Assembly (NCBI RefSeq): GCF_025837155.1
Contig: NZ_CP107549.1
Coordinates: 2,790,001 to 2,854,000 of the forward strand
Reading direction: 5' to 3'
Length of the DNA stretch: 64,000 nt
From: Pseudomonas sp. Z8(2022)
GTDB lineage: Bacteria > Pseudomonadota > Gammaproteobacteria > Pseudomonadales > Pseudomonadaceae
Position numbers and translations under genes: made by a program. This document shows positions 35,832 through 46,367 of this stretch, piece after piece. Position 1 is the first letter of the stretch; each line of letters opens with the position of its first letter. Below the pieces are notes generated by a model. The model did no database searches and was not told the DNA's origin. It saw only the letters and a program-made list of their open reading frames with translations.

Positions 35832-37613
35832 TCAACCCTGCTGCAAATGCCCATACAGCTTGGCGTACAGCCCGCCTTCGGCGATCAGCTGCTGATGGTC
35901 GCCATCCTCGGCAACGCTGCCGCCATCGAATACCAGTACCCGATCGGCCTGTTTCACCGCGCTCAGGCGGTGGGCAATGATCAGCGTGGTGCGGCCTTCG
36001 AGAAACTGCGCCAGCGCTTCGTGCAGGGCGTACTCGGTGGCGGCATCCAGCGCCGAAGTGGCCTCGTCGAGGATCACCACCTTCGGTTCAGCCAGGACCA
36101 TGCGCGCAATGGCCAGGCGCTGGCGCTGCCCGCCGGAAAGCCGCACGCCACTGCGCCCGACCACGCTGTCCAGGCCCTGCGGCAGTTGCGCAATGGTGTC
36201 GTGGAGCTGGGCGATGCGCAGCGCCTGCCAGCAGGCCTCGTCGCTGCGCTCGCGGCCCATGGTGAGATTGGCGCGCACGGTGTCGTTGAACAGCGCCGGG
36301 TGCTGCAACACCACTGCGACATTGTCACGCACGCCATCCAGACCGATCTCCTCTAGCGCGCTACCACCGAAGCGGATACTGCCGGCCTGCGGCGTATACA
36401 GGCCGAGCAGCAGTTGCACCAGCGTGCTCTTGCCGCCACCGGAAGCACCGACGATGGCGACCTTCTCACCCGGATCGATGGACAAATCGAGACGATCCAG
36501 CACCGGTTCGTCGCCATAGCCGAAGGTCAGCCCGCGCACCTCGATACCCACCGTGTCACGTCCCCTGAACGGGTCGACACGCCCTTCGTACTGAGGTTCG
36601 TCCTTGCGCGCCAGCAATTCGTTGATCCGCGTCAGCGCGCCGCCGGCAGCATAGAAGGCGTATTGCAGGCTGAGCAGTTGCTCTACCGGGCCGATCATGA
36701 ACCACAGGTAGCTGAATACCGCGAGCATCTGGCCGATGGAAAGGTCGGAGAACAGTACAGTGAGCATCGCCGCGGCGCGAAACACGTCGATGCCGAACTG
36801 GAACAACAGGCCACTCGCGCGATTGGAGGCGTCGCTCTTCCATTGCGAAGCCACTGCGTAGTCGCGCACCTCGCGCGCGCGCCCGCCGAGACGGCCAAGG
36901 AAGTAGCCCTGTCGGTTGCCGGCGCGTATCTCCTGAATTGCCTCAAGGGTCTCGGTCAAGGCCTGGGTGAAGCGCGAGGTGCTGTCGTTCTCCAGCTTCT
37001 TCAGGTGCTTGACCTTCTTGCCCAGCAGCACGGTGGCGTAGATCACCAGCGGGTTGAACAGCAGGATCAGCAAGGCCAGCTGCCAGTGCATCCAGATCAG
37101 GATGGCCGAGGTACCGACCAGGGTCAGGATCGCTACCAGAAAGCGGCTCAGGGTCTCGCCGACGAACTTGTCCAGGGTGTCCAGATCGGTGACCAGATGG
37201 GTGGTCACCGTACCGCCGCCCAGACTCTCGTACTCGCCGAGGGAAATGCGCCTGAGGCGTTCGATCAGGCGTATGCGGATGCGATAGACGATGTCCTTCG
37301 ACAGTCTGGCGAACAGGCGCGCCTGCAATACGTTGAAGATCAGCGCCGAGCCGCGCAGCAACAGGGTCAACAGCAGCATCAGGCCGATATAACCGGCGGC
37401 GGTTTCCCACTGGGCCGGCAGGAAGTTGTCCATCACCCTGAGCGCGGCGTCGCCGTCGTGCAGCAGCACTTCGTCCACCAGCAGCGGCAACAGCAGCGGA
37501 ATCGGCACGCTGCACAGGGTTGCCAGCACGGCGACCAGATTGGCCAGGATCAGCGCCTTCTTGTGACGCAGGGCCAGGCGACGGATCTCTGCCCAGCTCA
37601 ACCGATCAGGCAT
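35832..37613 (-). CDS. ABC exporter, fused permease and ATPase
   Basis: A 593-aa half-transporter. Six transmembrane helices lie in residues 1-320 (for example TAGGYIG-like stretches and LVAILTLVGTSAILIWMHWQ), followed by a nucleotide-binding domain with Walker A GASGGGKSTLVQLLLG, signature LSGGQRQRLAIARM, and Walker B KVVILDEATSALD, then the His-loop AHRLSAV. Homodimeric exporters of this shape carry lipids or drugs, and no substrate is indicated by the sequence. It overlaps the DsbA-like gene by 8 bases and ends the unit trhO-dsbA-ABC. Confidence 0.9.
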   Translation of the reverse strand: MPDRLSWAEIRRLALRHKKALILANLVAVLATLCSVPIPLLLPLLVDEVLLHDGDAALRVMDNFLPAQWETAAGYIGLMLLLTLLLRGSALIFNVLQARLFARLSKDIVYRIRIRLIERLRRISLGEYESLGGGTVTTHLVTDLDTLDKFVGETLSRFLVAILTLVGTSAILIWMHWQLALLILLFNPLVIYATVLLGKKVKHLKKLENDSTSRFTQALTETLEAIQEIRAGNRQGYFLGRLGGRAREVRDYAVASQWKSDASNRASGLLFQFGIDVFRAAAMLTVLFSDLSIGQMLAVFSYLWFMIGPVEQLLSLQYAFYAAGGALTRINELLARKDEPQYEGRVDPFRGRDTVGIEVRGLTFGYGDEPVLDRLDLSIDPGEKVAIVGASGGGKSTLVQLLLGLYTPQAGSIRFGGSALEEIGLDGVRDNVAVVLQHPALFNDTVRANLTMGRERSDEACWQALRIAQLHDTIAQLPQGLDSVVGRSGVRLSGGQRQRLAIARMVLAEPKVVILDEATSALDAATEYALHEALAQFLEGRTTLIIAHRLSAVKQADRVLVFDGGSVAEDGDHQQLIAEGGLYAKLYGHLQQG

Positions 37614-38238
37614 GGGCAGCGCGCTCCAGCCAGCGGCCCAGCAGCGGAGACAACGCCTCGAGCGGCTGATAGCCGTTGGTCAGCAGCGCCAGCTGTCCAT
37701 CGCGCTCGGCCAGCAGCGTGGGGAAACCGGCGATACCGAGATCCTGCACCCAGGCGAAGTCGGCAGCGGTAGCCTCCTGCATGGCCAGGCTGTCGAAGGC
37801 CTCGGCAAACTCGATACGCGGGACTCCGGCCTGCTCGGCCAGTTGCACCAGCACGCTGGCCTGGGTGACATCGACGCCCTCGGTGTAGAAGGCGCGCTGG
37901 ATCAGCTTGAGCAGCGTCCAGGCGCTGAGTGCGTCGAGGTTGCGCGCAGTGACCAGCGCGCGACAGGCCGGTTCGGTGTCGTAGACGAAGCCTTCCGGCA
38001 GACCACGGTCGAAATCGAACAGCTGCCCGGTGCTGGCATTGACCGCCTGCCAGTAACTCAGGTAACGCACCCGCGCAGCCGCATCGACCGCCATCTGGTC
38101 GCAGCGCAAACCGCCAGCCACGATCTGCAACGGCACGCCGGCTGCCGCCGCCTGCTCGGCCAGTGCTTCGACCACCGGGGCAAAGCCCCAGCACCAGGAG
38201 CACATCGGATCCATCACGTAGAGCAGGCGGCTTGCCAT
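37606..38238 (-). CDS. DsbA-family protein, FrnE-like
   Basis: A 210-aa thioredoxin-fold protein with an inserted helical domain. Redox motif CSWC is at residues 13-16 (LLYVMDPMCSWCWGFAP), and the cis-Pro is in LGIAGFPTLL near residue 170. There is no signal peptide, so it acts in the cytoplasm; DsbA/FrnE relatives there are dithiol oxidoreductases or isomerases. It lies 3 bases after trhO and overlaps the ABC exporter gene by 8 bases, so one transcript is likely. Confidence 0.85.
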   Translation of the reverse strand: MASRLLYVMDPMCSWCWGFAPVVEALAEQAAAAGVPLQIVAGGLRCDQMAVDAAARVRYLSYWQAVNASTGQLFDFDRGLPEGFVYDTEPACRALVTARNLDALSAWTLLKLIQRAFYTEGVDVTQASVLVQLAEQAGVPRIEFAEAFDSLAMQEATAADFAWVQDLGIAGFPTLLAERDGQLALLTNGYQPLEALSPLLGRWLERAAHA

Positions 38239-38241
38239 GGC

Positions 38242-39180
38242 TCAGGCCTCGTTCAGTTGGCGGGGGTCACGGCCAATGGGATGCGGCTGGTTGCGCTGAC
38301 GCGCCAGCTCGATCTGCTTCTGCCGCTCGCGGGCGCTCTGGCGGGTTTTCTCCGGCAGCGAATCCCAGCAGTGCGGGCAGCTGACGCCGGGGCTGTAGTA
38401 CTCGGACTGGCGGTCTTCCACGGAGATCGGATTGCGACAGGCATGGCACTGGTCGTAGTCGCCTTCGGACAGGTCATGACGCACGGTCACGCGGTTGTCG
38501 AAGACGAAACAGTCGCCCCGCCACTTGGTCTGCTCCTGCGGCACTTCCTCGAGGTATTTGAGGATGCCGCCCTTGAGGTGATAGACCTCCTCGAAACCCT
38601 CGCCAAGCATGTAGCTGGAGGCCTTCTCGCAGCGGATGCCGCCGGTGCAGAACATCGCCACCTTCTTGTGCCTGCTCGGGTCGAAGTTGGCCTTGATGTA
38701 CTCGGGAAATTCGCGGAACGACTTGGTCTTGGGATCGATGGCGCCCTCGAAGGTGCCGATGGACACTTCATAGTCGTTGCGGGTATCGATCAACAGTACT
38801 TCCGGGTCGCTGATCAGAGCGTTCCAGTCCTTCGGCTCGACGTAGGTGCCGACACGCTGGTTGGGATCGACACCGGGCACGCCAAGGGTGACGATTTCCT
38901 TCTTCAGCTTGACCTTGGTGCGATAGAACGGCTGCTCGTCGCAGTAGGATTCCTTGTGATCGATATCGGCCAGACGCGCGTCCTGGCGGAACCAGGCGAG
39001 CAGTGCATCGATGCCGGTACGACTACCCGACACGGTGCCGTTGATGCCTTCTTCGGCCAGCAACAGCGTGCCCTTGATGCCATTGTCGATAAGGGTTTGC
39101 AGCAGAGGTTCGCGCAGCGCCTGGTAATCCGGCAGGGAGACGAATTTATACAGCGCCGCGACAACGATCTTGTCGGTCAT
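38242..39180 (-). CDS. trhO: oxygen-dependent tRNA uridine(34) hydroxylase TrhO
   Basis: Rhodanese-like enzyme of 312 aa (YceA family) that hydroxylates uridine at tRNA position 34 in the ho5U pathway. The order is: an N-terminal domain with [21 protein letters not shown], a rhodanese domain with the active Cys in [13 protein letters not shown], and a Cys-rich C terminus with CHACRN and CPHCWD that may bind a metal. It is the first gene of trhO-dsbA-ABC on the minus strand. The 182-base gap upstream could hold the promoter; the bolA gene comes next. Confidence 0.93.
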   Translation of the reverse strand: MTDKIVVAALYKFVSLPDYQALREPLLQTLIDNGIKGTLLLAEEGINGTVSGSRTGIDALLAWFRQDARLADIDHKESYCDEQPFYRTKVKLKKEIVTLGVPGVDPNQRVGTYVEPKDWNALISDPEVLLIDTRNDYEVSIGTFEGAIDPKTKSFREFPEYIKANFDPSRHKKVAMFCTGGIRCEKASSYMLGEGFEEVYHLKGGILKYLEEVPQEQTKWRGDCFVFDNRVTVRHDLSEGDYDQCHACRNPISVEDRQSEYYSPGVSCPHCWDSLPEKTRQSARERQKQIELARQRNQPHPIGRDPRQLNEA

Positions 39181-39362
39181 GAACAGTTCTCTCAGTAGTC
39201 ACCCACGTAAAGGGCGGACTGGGCTCGATCCGCCGGGAAGCGGACCGGCGACTCAAACGAAAGCGCCGGCGTGGGCCGGCGCGGGGCAATTCTACCGCAG
39301 AGACGAAAACCTCGCACTCCGGCGGGGGACCAGGCGCAGCGACAGGTCGTCGCGCAGCGAAG

Positions 39363-39668
39363 TCAATGGTCGTGCTTGCTGCCGCCACGACAGCTCGGCG
39401 AGGCAGGCGCCACACCCTGCGCCGACCACTCCTGCGGCGTGTAGGTGTGCAACGCCAGCGCATGGATCTGCCCCATAAGTTCGCCGACGGTGGCATAGAC
39501 CTTCTGATGTCGCTTGACCGCATTCAGCCCGGCGAACGCCGGGCTGACGATTACTGCCTTGTAGTGAGTTTCCAGACCGCGGCTGTGCATATGACTCTCG
39601 TCCAGCACTTCGAGATGCTCGGGTTCCAGCGCAGCAAGGGCAGCAGCGATCAGGTCTTGCTTGGACAT
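39363..39668 (-). CDS. bolA: BolA-family protein
   Basis: A 101-aa BolA/IbaG-type small protein involved in Fe-S or redox stress responses with monothiol glutaredoxin. Family marks are LEVLDESHMHSRGLETHYKAVIVSPAFAGLNAVKRHQKVYATVGEL, and a His-rich tail (SCRGGSKHDH) that could bind metal. I chose the ATG at 39668 because GGAG lies 6-7 bases before it; the longer frame begins 12 bases upstream. It is 11 bases after the DUF2059 gene and likely in the same operon. Confidence 0.88.
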   Translation of the reverse strand: MSKQDLIAAALAALEPEHLEVLDESHMHSRGLETHYKAVIVSPAFAGLNAVKRHQKVYATVGELMGQIHALALHTYTPQEWSAQGVAPASPSCRGGSKHDH

Positions 39669-39679
39669 CTTGGGCTCCA

Positions 39680-40177
39680 TCAGGGTTGTTTCGGCAGGCC
39701 AAGCTCGCTGCTCATGTCAGCCAGCAGCTTGTTCACTTCAGGCACGGCGGATTCCAGCTTGCTCTGGGTAATCTGCGCGGACTGTGCGGTCAGGGTCGGC
39801 ATCTTCTGCAGCACCTTCTGCCCCAGCGGCGATTCGTAGAAGGCGATCAGGTCCTTGAGCTCCTGCTCGTTGAAGTTGCTGGTGTAGAGCTTGACCATGT
39901 CCGGCTTCAGCTTGTCCCAGCCCACCGCCTTGTCCAGCGCGGCGTTGGCCTTGGCCTGATAGCTTTCCAGCACCGCCTTCTTGCCGTCCGGCGCCTGAGC
40001 AAAACGCTGGGCAAACATCTGCTGCACCTGACCGTACACAGGCACGGTCAGCTTGTCGGCGTGGGCCAGCTTGAGAAAACGCTCGGCATCGGCGGCGTGG
40101 CTGGCAGCATCGGCCATGGCCATGGATGCGCTCGCGCTGAGCAGAATGGCGGTGCAGAGTTTGGAGAAACGGAGCAT
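39680..40177 (-). CDS. DUF2059 domain protein, exported
   Basis: A 165-aa protein with a Sec signal peptide (MLRFSKLCTAILLSASASMAMADA) and a C-terminal DUF2059 domain, mostly helical and including LYTSNFNEQELKDLIAFYESPLGQKVLQKMP. The function is unknown; relatives are periplasmic. It is upstream of bolA by 11 bases and divergent from the DUF2804 gene. Confidence 0.85.
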   Translation of the reverse strand: MLRFSKLCTAILLSASASMAMADAASHAADAERFLKLAHADKLTVPVYGQVQQMFAQRFAQAPDGKKAVLESYQAKANAALDKAVGWDKLKPDMVKLYTSNFNEQELKDLIAFYESPLGQKVLQKMPTLTAQSAQITQSKLESAVPEVNKLLADMSSELGLPKQP

Positions 40178-40452
40178 GAGAAGGCGTCCAGGGTTATGAG
40201 TGAGTCTGGGTAGACTGCGGTGGGCGCATTTTGTGCCCTGCGTCCAAAACCCTCAAGCGATGCGAGTTGTGCACTGGCTCACAACGCCCGTGCAGACCGG
40301 CGCACCCACTGGTCAGTTGCCAAAATGCCAGTACTTGCCCATGCTTGGACGGGCTCGGCATCCTGCGCGACGTTCGCCGTTCTCATCAAGGCGTGCGCAC
40401 CTCCCAACCGACATTTATATCGCCAGCCTGCGCACATACATGGACGTGCCCG

Positions 40453-41463
40453 ATGACCAGCCTCACCTCTCCTGCGCCCTTTCCGCTCCAGCCGCTCTGC
40501 GACAGCAAGGGGCGTCTGCTGGACGAAGCCATTGGCTGGTCCAGCCGCCCGCAAGTGGACTGCGCCCTGCATGGCCATCTGGGAAGGCGCAAACGCTGGA
40601 ACCACTGGTGTATCACCACACCACAATGGATGCTCTCGCTGACCCTCGCCGACCTCGACTATCTCGTCTACGGCGCGGCCTACTTTCTCGATCTGCAAAC
40701 CGGCCAGTCGGTCGCCCACGCCCAATTCCGCCCTTTCGCACTGGGCTGCCAGTTACCCGATCTGCCGCTGGAGAGCCACTCCTTCACCCACTCTCGCCTG
40801 CAACTGCGGGTCGAAGAACACGCCGGCCGGCTGCGCCTTACCGCATCGGCCCCCGATATCGGTGGTCAGCCGCTGAATATCGCCCTGGACATTCAGCGCC
40901 CCGCCCACCTGCAATCGGTCAATCTGGTGGCGCCCCTGAAAAATGGCGGTTTTCATGCCACCAGCCGCCATTTGGGCCTGCCTACCGCCGGCACCCTGCA
41001 ACTGGGCAGCAAGCAGTACAACTGCGTGCCCGGTCAGAGTTTTGCCGCGCAGGACTTCGGCCGTGGCGTCTGGCCGCTGAACAGCTACTGGCAACGCGCA
41101 GCCTTCGCTGCTGCTGGCGGTATCGCCGGCAACTTCGGCAGTGGCTGGCTGGATCACAGCGGCCTGTCGGAAAACGCCCTGTGGTTTGGTGGTGAAGTCG
41201 AGCAGTTGGACAGCGCGCTGCAGATCGTGCGCAGCTCGCAGGCGCCGCTGGCGCCCTGGCGCCTGGATAGCGAGGACGACCGCGTATCTCTGCGCTTCAC
41301 CCCCCGCCAGTTGCACAAGGCCTGTCCCAGGTTCGGCCCCGCCCATGCCAACACCGTACAGCGCTTCGGCCACTATGATGGTGTGCTGCGTGGTCCGAAG
41401 GGCGAACGCGTCCCGGTAGATGGCGCCCTGGGATGGCTGGGTGAAACCCACGCCCGCTGGTAA
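40453..41463 (+). CDS. DUF2804 domain protein
   Basis: A 336-aa protein of the DUF2804 family, whose function is unknown to me. It has neither signal peptide nor transmembrane helices. The sequence alternates beta strands rich in Trp, Asn and Tyr ([60 protein letters not shown]), suggesting a lipocalin-like fold. The start at 40453 has only a weak site. The 275-base gap before it shows no other gene. fumC follows after 86 bases. Confidence 0.8.
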   Translation: MTSLTSPAPFPLQPLCDSKGRLLDEAIGWSSRPQVDCALHGHLGRRKRWNHWCITTPQWMLSLTLADLDYLVYGAAYFLDLQTGQSVAHAQFRPFALGCQLPDLPLESHSFTHSRLQLRVEEHAGRLRLTASAPDIGGQPLNIALDIQRPAHLQSVNLVAPLKNGGFHATSRHLGLPTAGTLQLGSKQYNCVPGQSFAAQDFGRGVWPLNSYWQRAAFAAAGGIAGNFGSGWLDHSGLSENALWFGGEVEQLDSALQIVRSSQAPLAPWRLDSEDDRVSLRFTPRQLHKACPRFGPAHANTVQRFGHYDGVLRGPKGERVPVDGALGWLGETHARW

Positions 41464-41549
41464 TCGAGGCAATAGATAAGTTGCGGAACCAGTCTCCGGC
41501 GGCGCGACCTAAACTGCCAGCTACCTATGAATTTGCCCCGGAGATCACC

Positions 41550-42936
<1,387 letters not shown>

Positions 42937-42944
<8 letters not shown>

Positions 42945-43554
42945 AGGCAAGAGCGGCGCCACGCCGCTGGAAGGCGATGGCAGGAGGATCCTGCTGATTC
43001 TCGGCACCCCGAAGAAGGACAGCCTCTGTCACTCCCTGGCCGAGGCTTACAGCCAGGGCGCCCGCAGCAAGGGGCATGTGGTGCGCCAGATAAAACTGGG
43101 CGAAATGCAGTTCGACCCGGTACTGCGCGACGGTTACGAGCAGAGCCAGAGCCTGGAACCGGACCTGCTCGAGGCCCAGCGGCTGATTCACTGGGCCGAG
43201 CATCTGGTGTTCGTCTACCCGGTCTGGTGGGGCGGCTTGCCTGCACTGCTCAAGGGCTTCTTCGACCGGGTCTTCCTGCCCGGTTTCGCCTTCAAGTACC
43301 GCAACCGTTCGCAGCTCTGGGACAAACTGCTCAGCGGCCGCAGCGCCGAGCTGCTGGTGACCATGGACACGCCGCGCTGGTATTTCCGCTGGGTCTATGG
43401 CGCTCCGGCACATCGGCAAATGGTGCGCACCATCCTCGGTTTCTGCGGTATCAGGACCCGCCGCCTGAGCGAATTCTCCCCGGTGCGTCCATCCAGCGAA
43501 GAGCAGCGTCAGAACTGGTTGCGCAAGGCACAAGAGCTGGGCACGAAGGCATGA
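42937..43554 (+). CDS. NAD(P)H-dependent oxidoreductase, flavodoxin-like fold
   Basis: A 205-aa FMN-dependent quinone reductase or NADPH-dehydrogenase-like protein. Marks are the nucleotide/FMN-binding [21 protein letters not shown] and the quinone-site segment [29 protein letters not shown]. It overlaps fumC by 8 bases and is read with it. It may reduce quinones and help with oxidative stress; the substrate is not shown by the sequence. Confidence 0.9.
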
Positions 43555-43590
43555 AGCGCACGGCCTGGGTCGTGACAACAACTTGTTGAT

Positions 43591-44805
43591 CTAGGGCTGC
43601 GGGCGCACCGCGGGCCCTCTGCCCGCCCACCACAGCGCCAGCGGCCCCAGTGTCAGCAGCAGGCCCATCAGCGAGAACGCCGCCCACCAGCCAAACAGCT
43701 GCTGATCACCCAGGACATCGAGCGTCATGCCAAACAGCAGCGGTCCGAGGAAGGCGCCGGTAAAACCGGTGCAGGAATACAGTGCCATCGCCGCACCACG
43801 GTGGCTGGCCGGAGCCACGCTGACCAGCCCGGCGGTCAGCGAGGCGGAGTCGGCCGTAACGGTGACCGCATAGATCAGGACCAACGGCAGCATTGCCCAG
43901 AACGGCAGGGCCGCCCCCAGGCCGACCACCGCAGCCAGCAGCGCGGAGCTGAGCATCACGCCGATCAGCCAGCGCTGACGCCCCAAGCGCAGGGCCAGTT
44001 CATTACCCACGATGCTCGCTGGCATGCCGATAAGCGTGGCCAGCATTGCCACCCAGGTGCCCGACAGCCAGGGATCGACACCCTGCAACCGCCCGGAGAA
44101 CACCACGAAGGCCACCAGCCAGGCACGCAGCGCGAACAGCTCCAGGTTATGCATCGCATAGGCCAGGCAGTAAGCCAGCACTGCACGACTCTTCAGCGGT
44201 GCCAGATCCAGCAACTTGCGCGGGCTGTGCGTCACCACGGGTTTTGCCGACAGCCCCCAGTACACCAGTGCCCAGGCGAGCAGCGCACAGGCACCACTAA
44301 GCACTGCCGGCACTTGCCATCCGCCGAACCTGGCCAGCTCGCCGGACAGGGTGAAGGACAGCGCCGTACCCAGGCCGAAGCTGGCGGTATAGAAGGCAAT
44401 TGCCCGCGACTGCGAAGCACCATCGATCCGCTCGGACAGCGCCTTGAGCCCCGGCATGTAGGTGCCCGCCAGGCCGATGCCGGCCAGCACGCGCCAGAAC
44501 AGGGCAGACCAGAAGCCATCGGCGAAGACGAAACCGGCGCTGGCCACGGCCGTCAGCAGCATCGCCCACAGGTAAATCAGCCGCGCATCATGACGGTCGG
44601 TCAGCCCGGCCAGAACGGGCACGGTCAGCATATAGCCAAGAAAGAAGCCGCCGCCGATCCAGCCAGCTTCGGTATTGCTCAGCCCCCAGAGCACCTGAAA
44701 CTGCGGCAGCAGCGCGGCGAACAGAGCGAAGCCGGCCATGCCGAGGGTTTCGGAGGTACACAGCAGCAGGGTAATGCGACGAGCGCTCATGCTTTTCTTG
44801 GGCAA
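43591..44805 (-). CDS. MFS transporter
   Basis: A 404-aa major facilitator protein with 12 predicted transmembrane helices. The A-type loop after helix 2 reads AGLTDRHDARLIYL, a variant of the usual G-x-x-x-D-R pattern. Substrate unknown; no operon partner. It is convergent with the oxidoreductase gene. The 184-base gap to phnN holds its promoter. Confidence 0.88.
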   Translation of the reverse strand: MPKKSMSARRITLLLCTSETLGMAGFALFAALLPQFQVLWGLSNTEAGWIGGGFFLGYMLTVPVLAGLTDRHDARLIYLWAMLLTAVASAGFVFADGFWSALFWRVLAGIGLAGTYMPGLKALSERIDGASQSRAIAFYTASFGLGTALSFTLSGELARFGGWQVPAVLSGACALLAWALVYWGLSAKPVVTHSPRKLLDLAPLKSRAVLAYCLAYAMHNLELFALRAWLVAFVVFSGRLQGVDPWLSGTWVAMLATLIGMPASIVGNELALRLGRQRWLIGVMLSSALLAAVVGLGAALPFWAMLPLVLIYAVTVTADSASLTAGLVSVAPASHRGAAMALYSCTGFTGAFLGPLLFGMTLDVLGDQQLFGWWAAFSLMGLLLTLGPLALWWAGRGPAVRPQP

Positions 44806-44989
44806 TGAATCAGAAGGCTTTGCACTGTAACGGCAAAGTCGCGCAAATCGGAAACCTTTTGTTACATCCGATTCAGGCCGTCGCCGGCTGGCTTACACTG
44901 TTGGGACGTTCCGGCAGCCAACCATCAGAAGGCTCTCGATGGCCCGCAGCGCACGGACCAGGTCATTGTACGCGCGGCGCCAGGCAGGG

Positions 44990-45535
44990 TCAGGCGTCGT
45001 CCAGCAGTTGCAGCAGGCGGTTGACGGTCTGCTGCAGTGGACCGGAGTTGTCGAGCGCAACGACGTCGCCCCTGTTCTGCTTCTGTAACTGGCGGCTGCG
45101 CACCAGGCGCTGTTCGATCTGCTCCGGCGTTTCCCGGCCACGGGCCAACAGGCGCTGGCGCAGCACCGTCTCGTCGACCTGCAGCAGCACGGCGATCAGC
45201 TGCGGATAACGCTGGCGGGCGACCTCGAGATGCCCGCGCGAACCATTGATCAGCACGTCGTGCCCGGCGCCCAACCAGTCATCGATCTCGCGCGGAATGC
45301 CATAGGCCAGCCCGTTGGCGCGCCAATTGAGGGCGAAGGCCCCCTCGCCCACCAGACGCTCGAACTGTGCCGGACTCACCCCTACGGCATCCTCTCCCAC
45401 GGATTCGGCGCTGCGGGTGATCACCCGCCTGGCGAAACGGCAGCCGTGCGCCTCAAGTGATGTGCGCGCGGCTTGCAACAGGCTGTCCTTGCCCGAGCCC
45501 GAAGGCCCCATCAGATAGATCAACCTGCCCTGCAT
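44990..45535 (-). CDS. phnN: ribose 1,5-bisphosphate phosphokinase PhnN
   Basis: ATP-dependent kinase that makes PRPP from ribose 1,5-bisphosphate, the step after C-P lyase. 181 aa, a P-loop protein with Walker A LMGPSGSGKDSLLQAA and guanylate-kinase-like fold. I chose the ATG at 45535 (MQGRLIYLMGP); a GTG 9 bases upstream is possible. No other phn gene is in the window, so it is an orphan here, next to an amrZ gene that in P. aeruginosa borders the phn cluster (recalled). Confidence 0.88.
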   Translation of the reverse strand: MQGRLIYLMGPSGSGKDSLLQAARTSLEAHGCRFARRVITRSAESVGEDAVGVSPAQFERLVGEGAFALNWRANGLAYGIPREIDDWLGAGHDVLINGSRGHLEVARQRYPQLIAVLLQVDETVLRQRLLARGRETPEQIEQRLVRSRQLQKQNRGDVVALDNSGPLQQTVNRLLQLLDDA

Positions 45536-45908
45536 CAGAAACACCCTTAGCGCTTGGCGCCACGCCTGCCAGATCAGGCGATTGCCGACGGCGAATCATA
45601 GCCGGTGTCCGGCCCGGCAAGCATCCGGCTTTGCGTACAACCAGCTGGTCGGATGGACCGGCACCGGACGAGGCACCAATTTGAAGTTCTGCCGAGTACC
45701 ACGCATTTCAGATAATTGGTGCTGGCATAAAGCCGCCACCTGAATCACAATCGACGTGCATTTGGCGTCAAGGAACTGTTCAGATGACCGACGGGTCGTA
45801 ATGACGCAGAACGCGATACCGGTTGAACGGCTAGTGCGAAACACGGTCAAACCGGTGACAATCTCGACACTGACTACCAGTATCGCTCCCTGAACTAACC
45901 GGTAATGT
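45536..45908. other. 373-base intergenic region before amrZ
   Basis: It holds the divergent promoter region of phnN and amrZ, including one AlgU-like site at 45825-45851. An 84-codon minus-strand frame (45596-45850) covers it but has no start site or family similarity that I can support. GC is lower than around it. Confidence 0.5.
45825..45851 (+). promoter_or_regulatory. AlgU (sigma-22)-like promoter of amrZ
   Basis: GAACGG (45825-45830), 16 bases, then TCAAA (45847-45851), near the AlgU consensus GAACTT-N16-TCTGA. amrZ is AlgU-dependent in P. aeruginosa. The match is partial (two changes in the -35 box). Confidence 0.4.
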
Positions 45909-46235
45909 ATGCGCCCTATGAAACAGGCTATTTATTCCAGCCGTACGGCTGACAAATTTGTCGTTCGCTTGCCCGACGGCATGCGTGAGCGTATCGCTGA
46001 CGTAGCACGCAACCATCACCGCAGCATGAATTCGGAAATCATTGCCCGTCTGGAGCAGAGCATGCTTCAGGAAGGCGCTCTGGATGACGACCTCAGTCTG
46101 CGCCTCGACAGCCCTGAACTGAGCCTCCATGAGCGTGAATTGCTGCAGCGTTTTCGTCAGCTGTCGCGCCGCCAGCAGAATGCCCTGGTCGCTCTGATCG
46201 CCCACGACGTGGAAATGGCCGCTGAAGAAGCCTGA
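45909..46235 (+). CDS. amrZ: ribbon-helix-helix regulator AmrZ
   Basis: Global regulator of alginate, motility, c-di-GMP and biofilm genes. 108 aa. The Arc-like ribbon-helix-helix domain includes [36 protein letters not shown], and the C-terminal part has [29 protein letters not shown], both closely matching P. aeruginosa AmrZ. The start at 45909 (MRPMKQ) matches AmrZ. It is single-gene, upstream of an insertion sequence that broke its terminator. Confidence 0.95.
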   Translation: MRPMKQAIYSSRTADKFVVRLPDGMRERIADVARNHHRSMNSEIIARLEQSMLQEGALDDDLSLRLDSPELSLHERELLQRFRQLSRRQQNALVALIAHDVEMAAEEA

Positions 46236-46304
46236 AGCGAACCCATAAAAAAACCGGCCTTTGCAGACTGTGTGAAAACGTTCTGAACTGAACCGGTTCA
46301 ATAC

Positions 46305-46339
46305 AAACGCCTCGATTGATTCGGGGCGTTTGTGTTTTT
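46305..46339 (+). terminator. terminator inside the left end of the insertion sequence
   Basis: AAACGCC and GGCGTTT arms with a 15-base loop that pairs further, followed by a T-rich run. It lies 41 bases inside the element and would stop transcripts coming from amrZ, partly replacing the terminator that was lost. Confidence 0.65.
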
Positions 46340-46367
46340 ACTGGTGCAATGATGCAAAGTGCAGCGC

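Noticed and set aside
40178..40452. N-terminal extension or extra gene before the DUF2804 gene
   Set aside because: The frame is open but its sequence is Cys/Pro-rich with no similarity to the family, so the ATG at 40453 is preferred.
41464..41549. Fur box upstream of fumC
   Set aside because: fumC is Fur-controlled in P. aeruginosa, but I found no convincing match to the 19-base Fur consensus here.
45596..45850. Possible 84-aa gene on the minus strand upstream of amrZ
   Set aside because: No ribosome binding site, no family similarity, and it covers the promoter region of amrZ and phnN.
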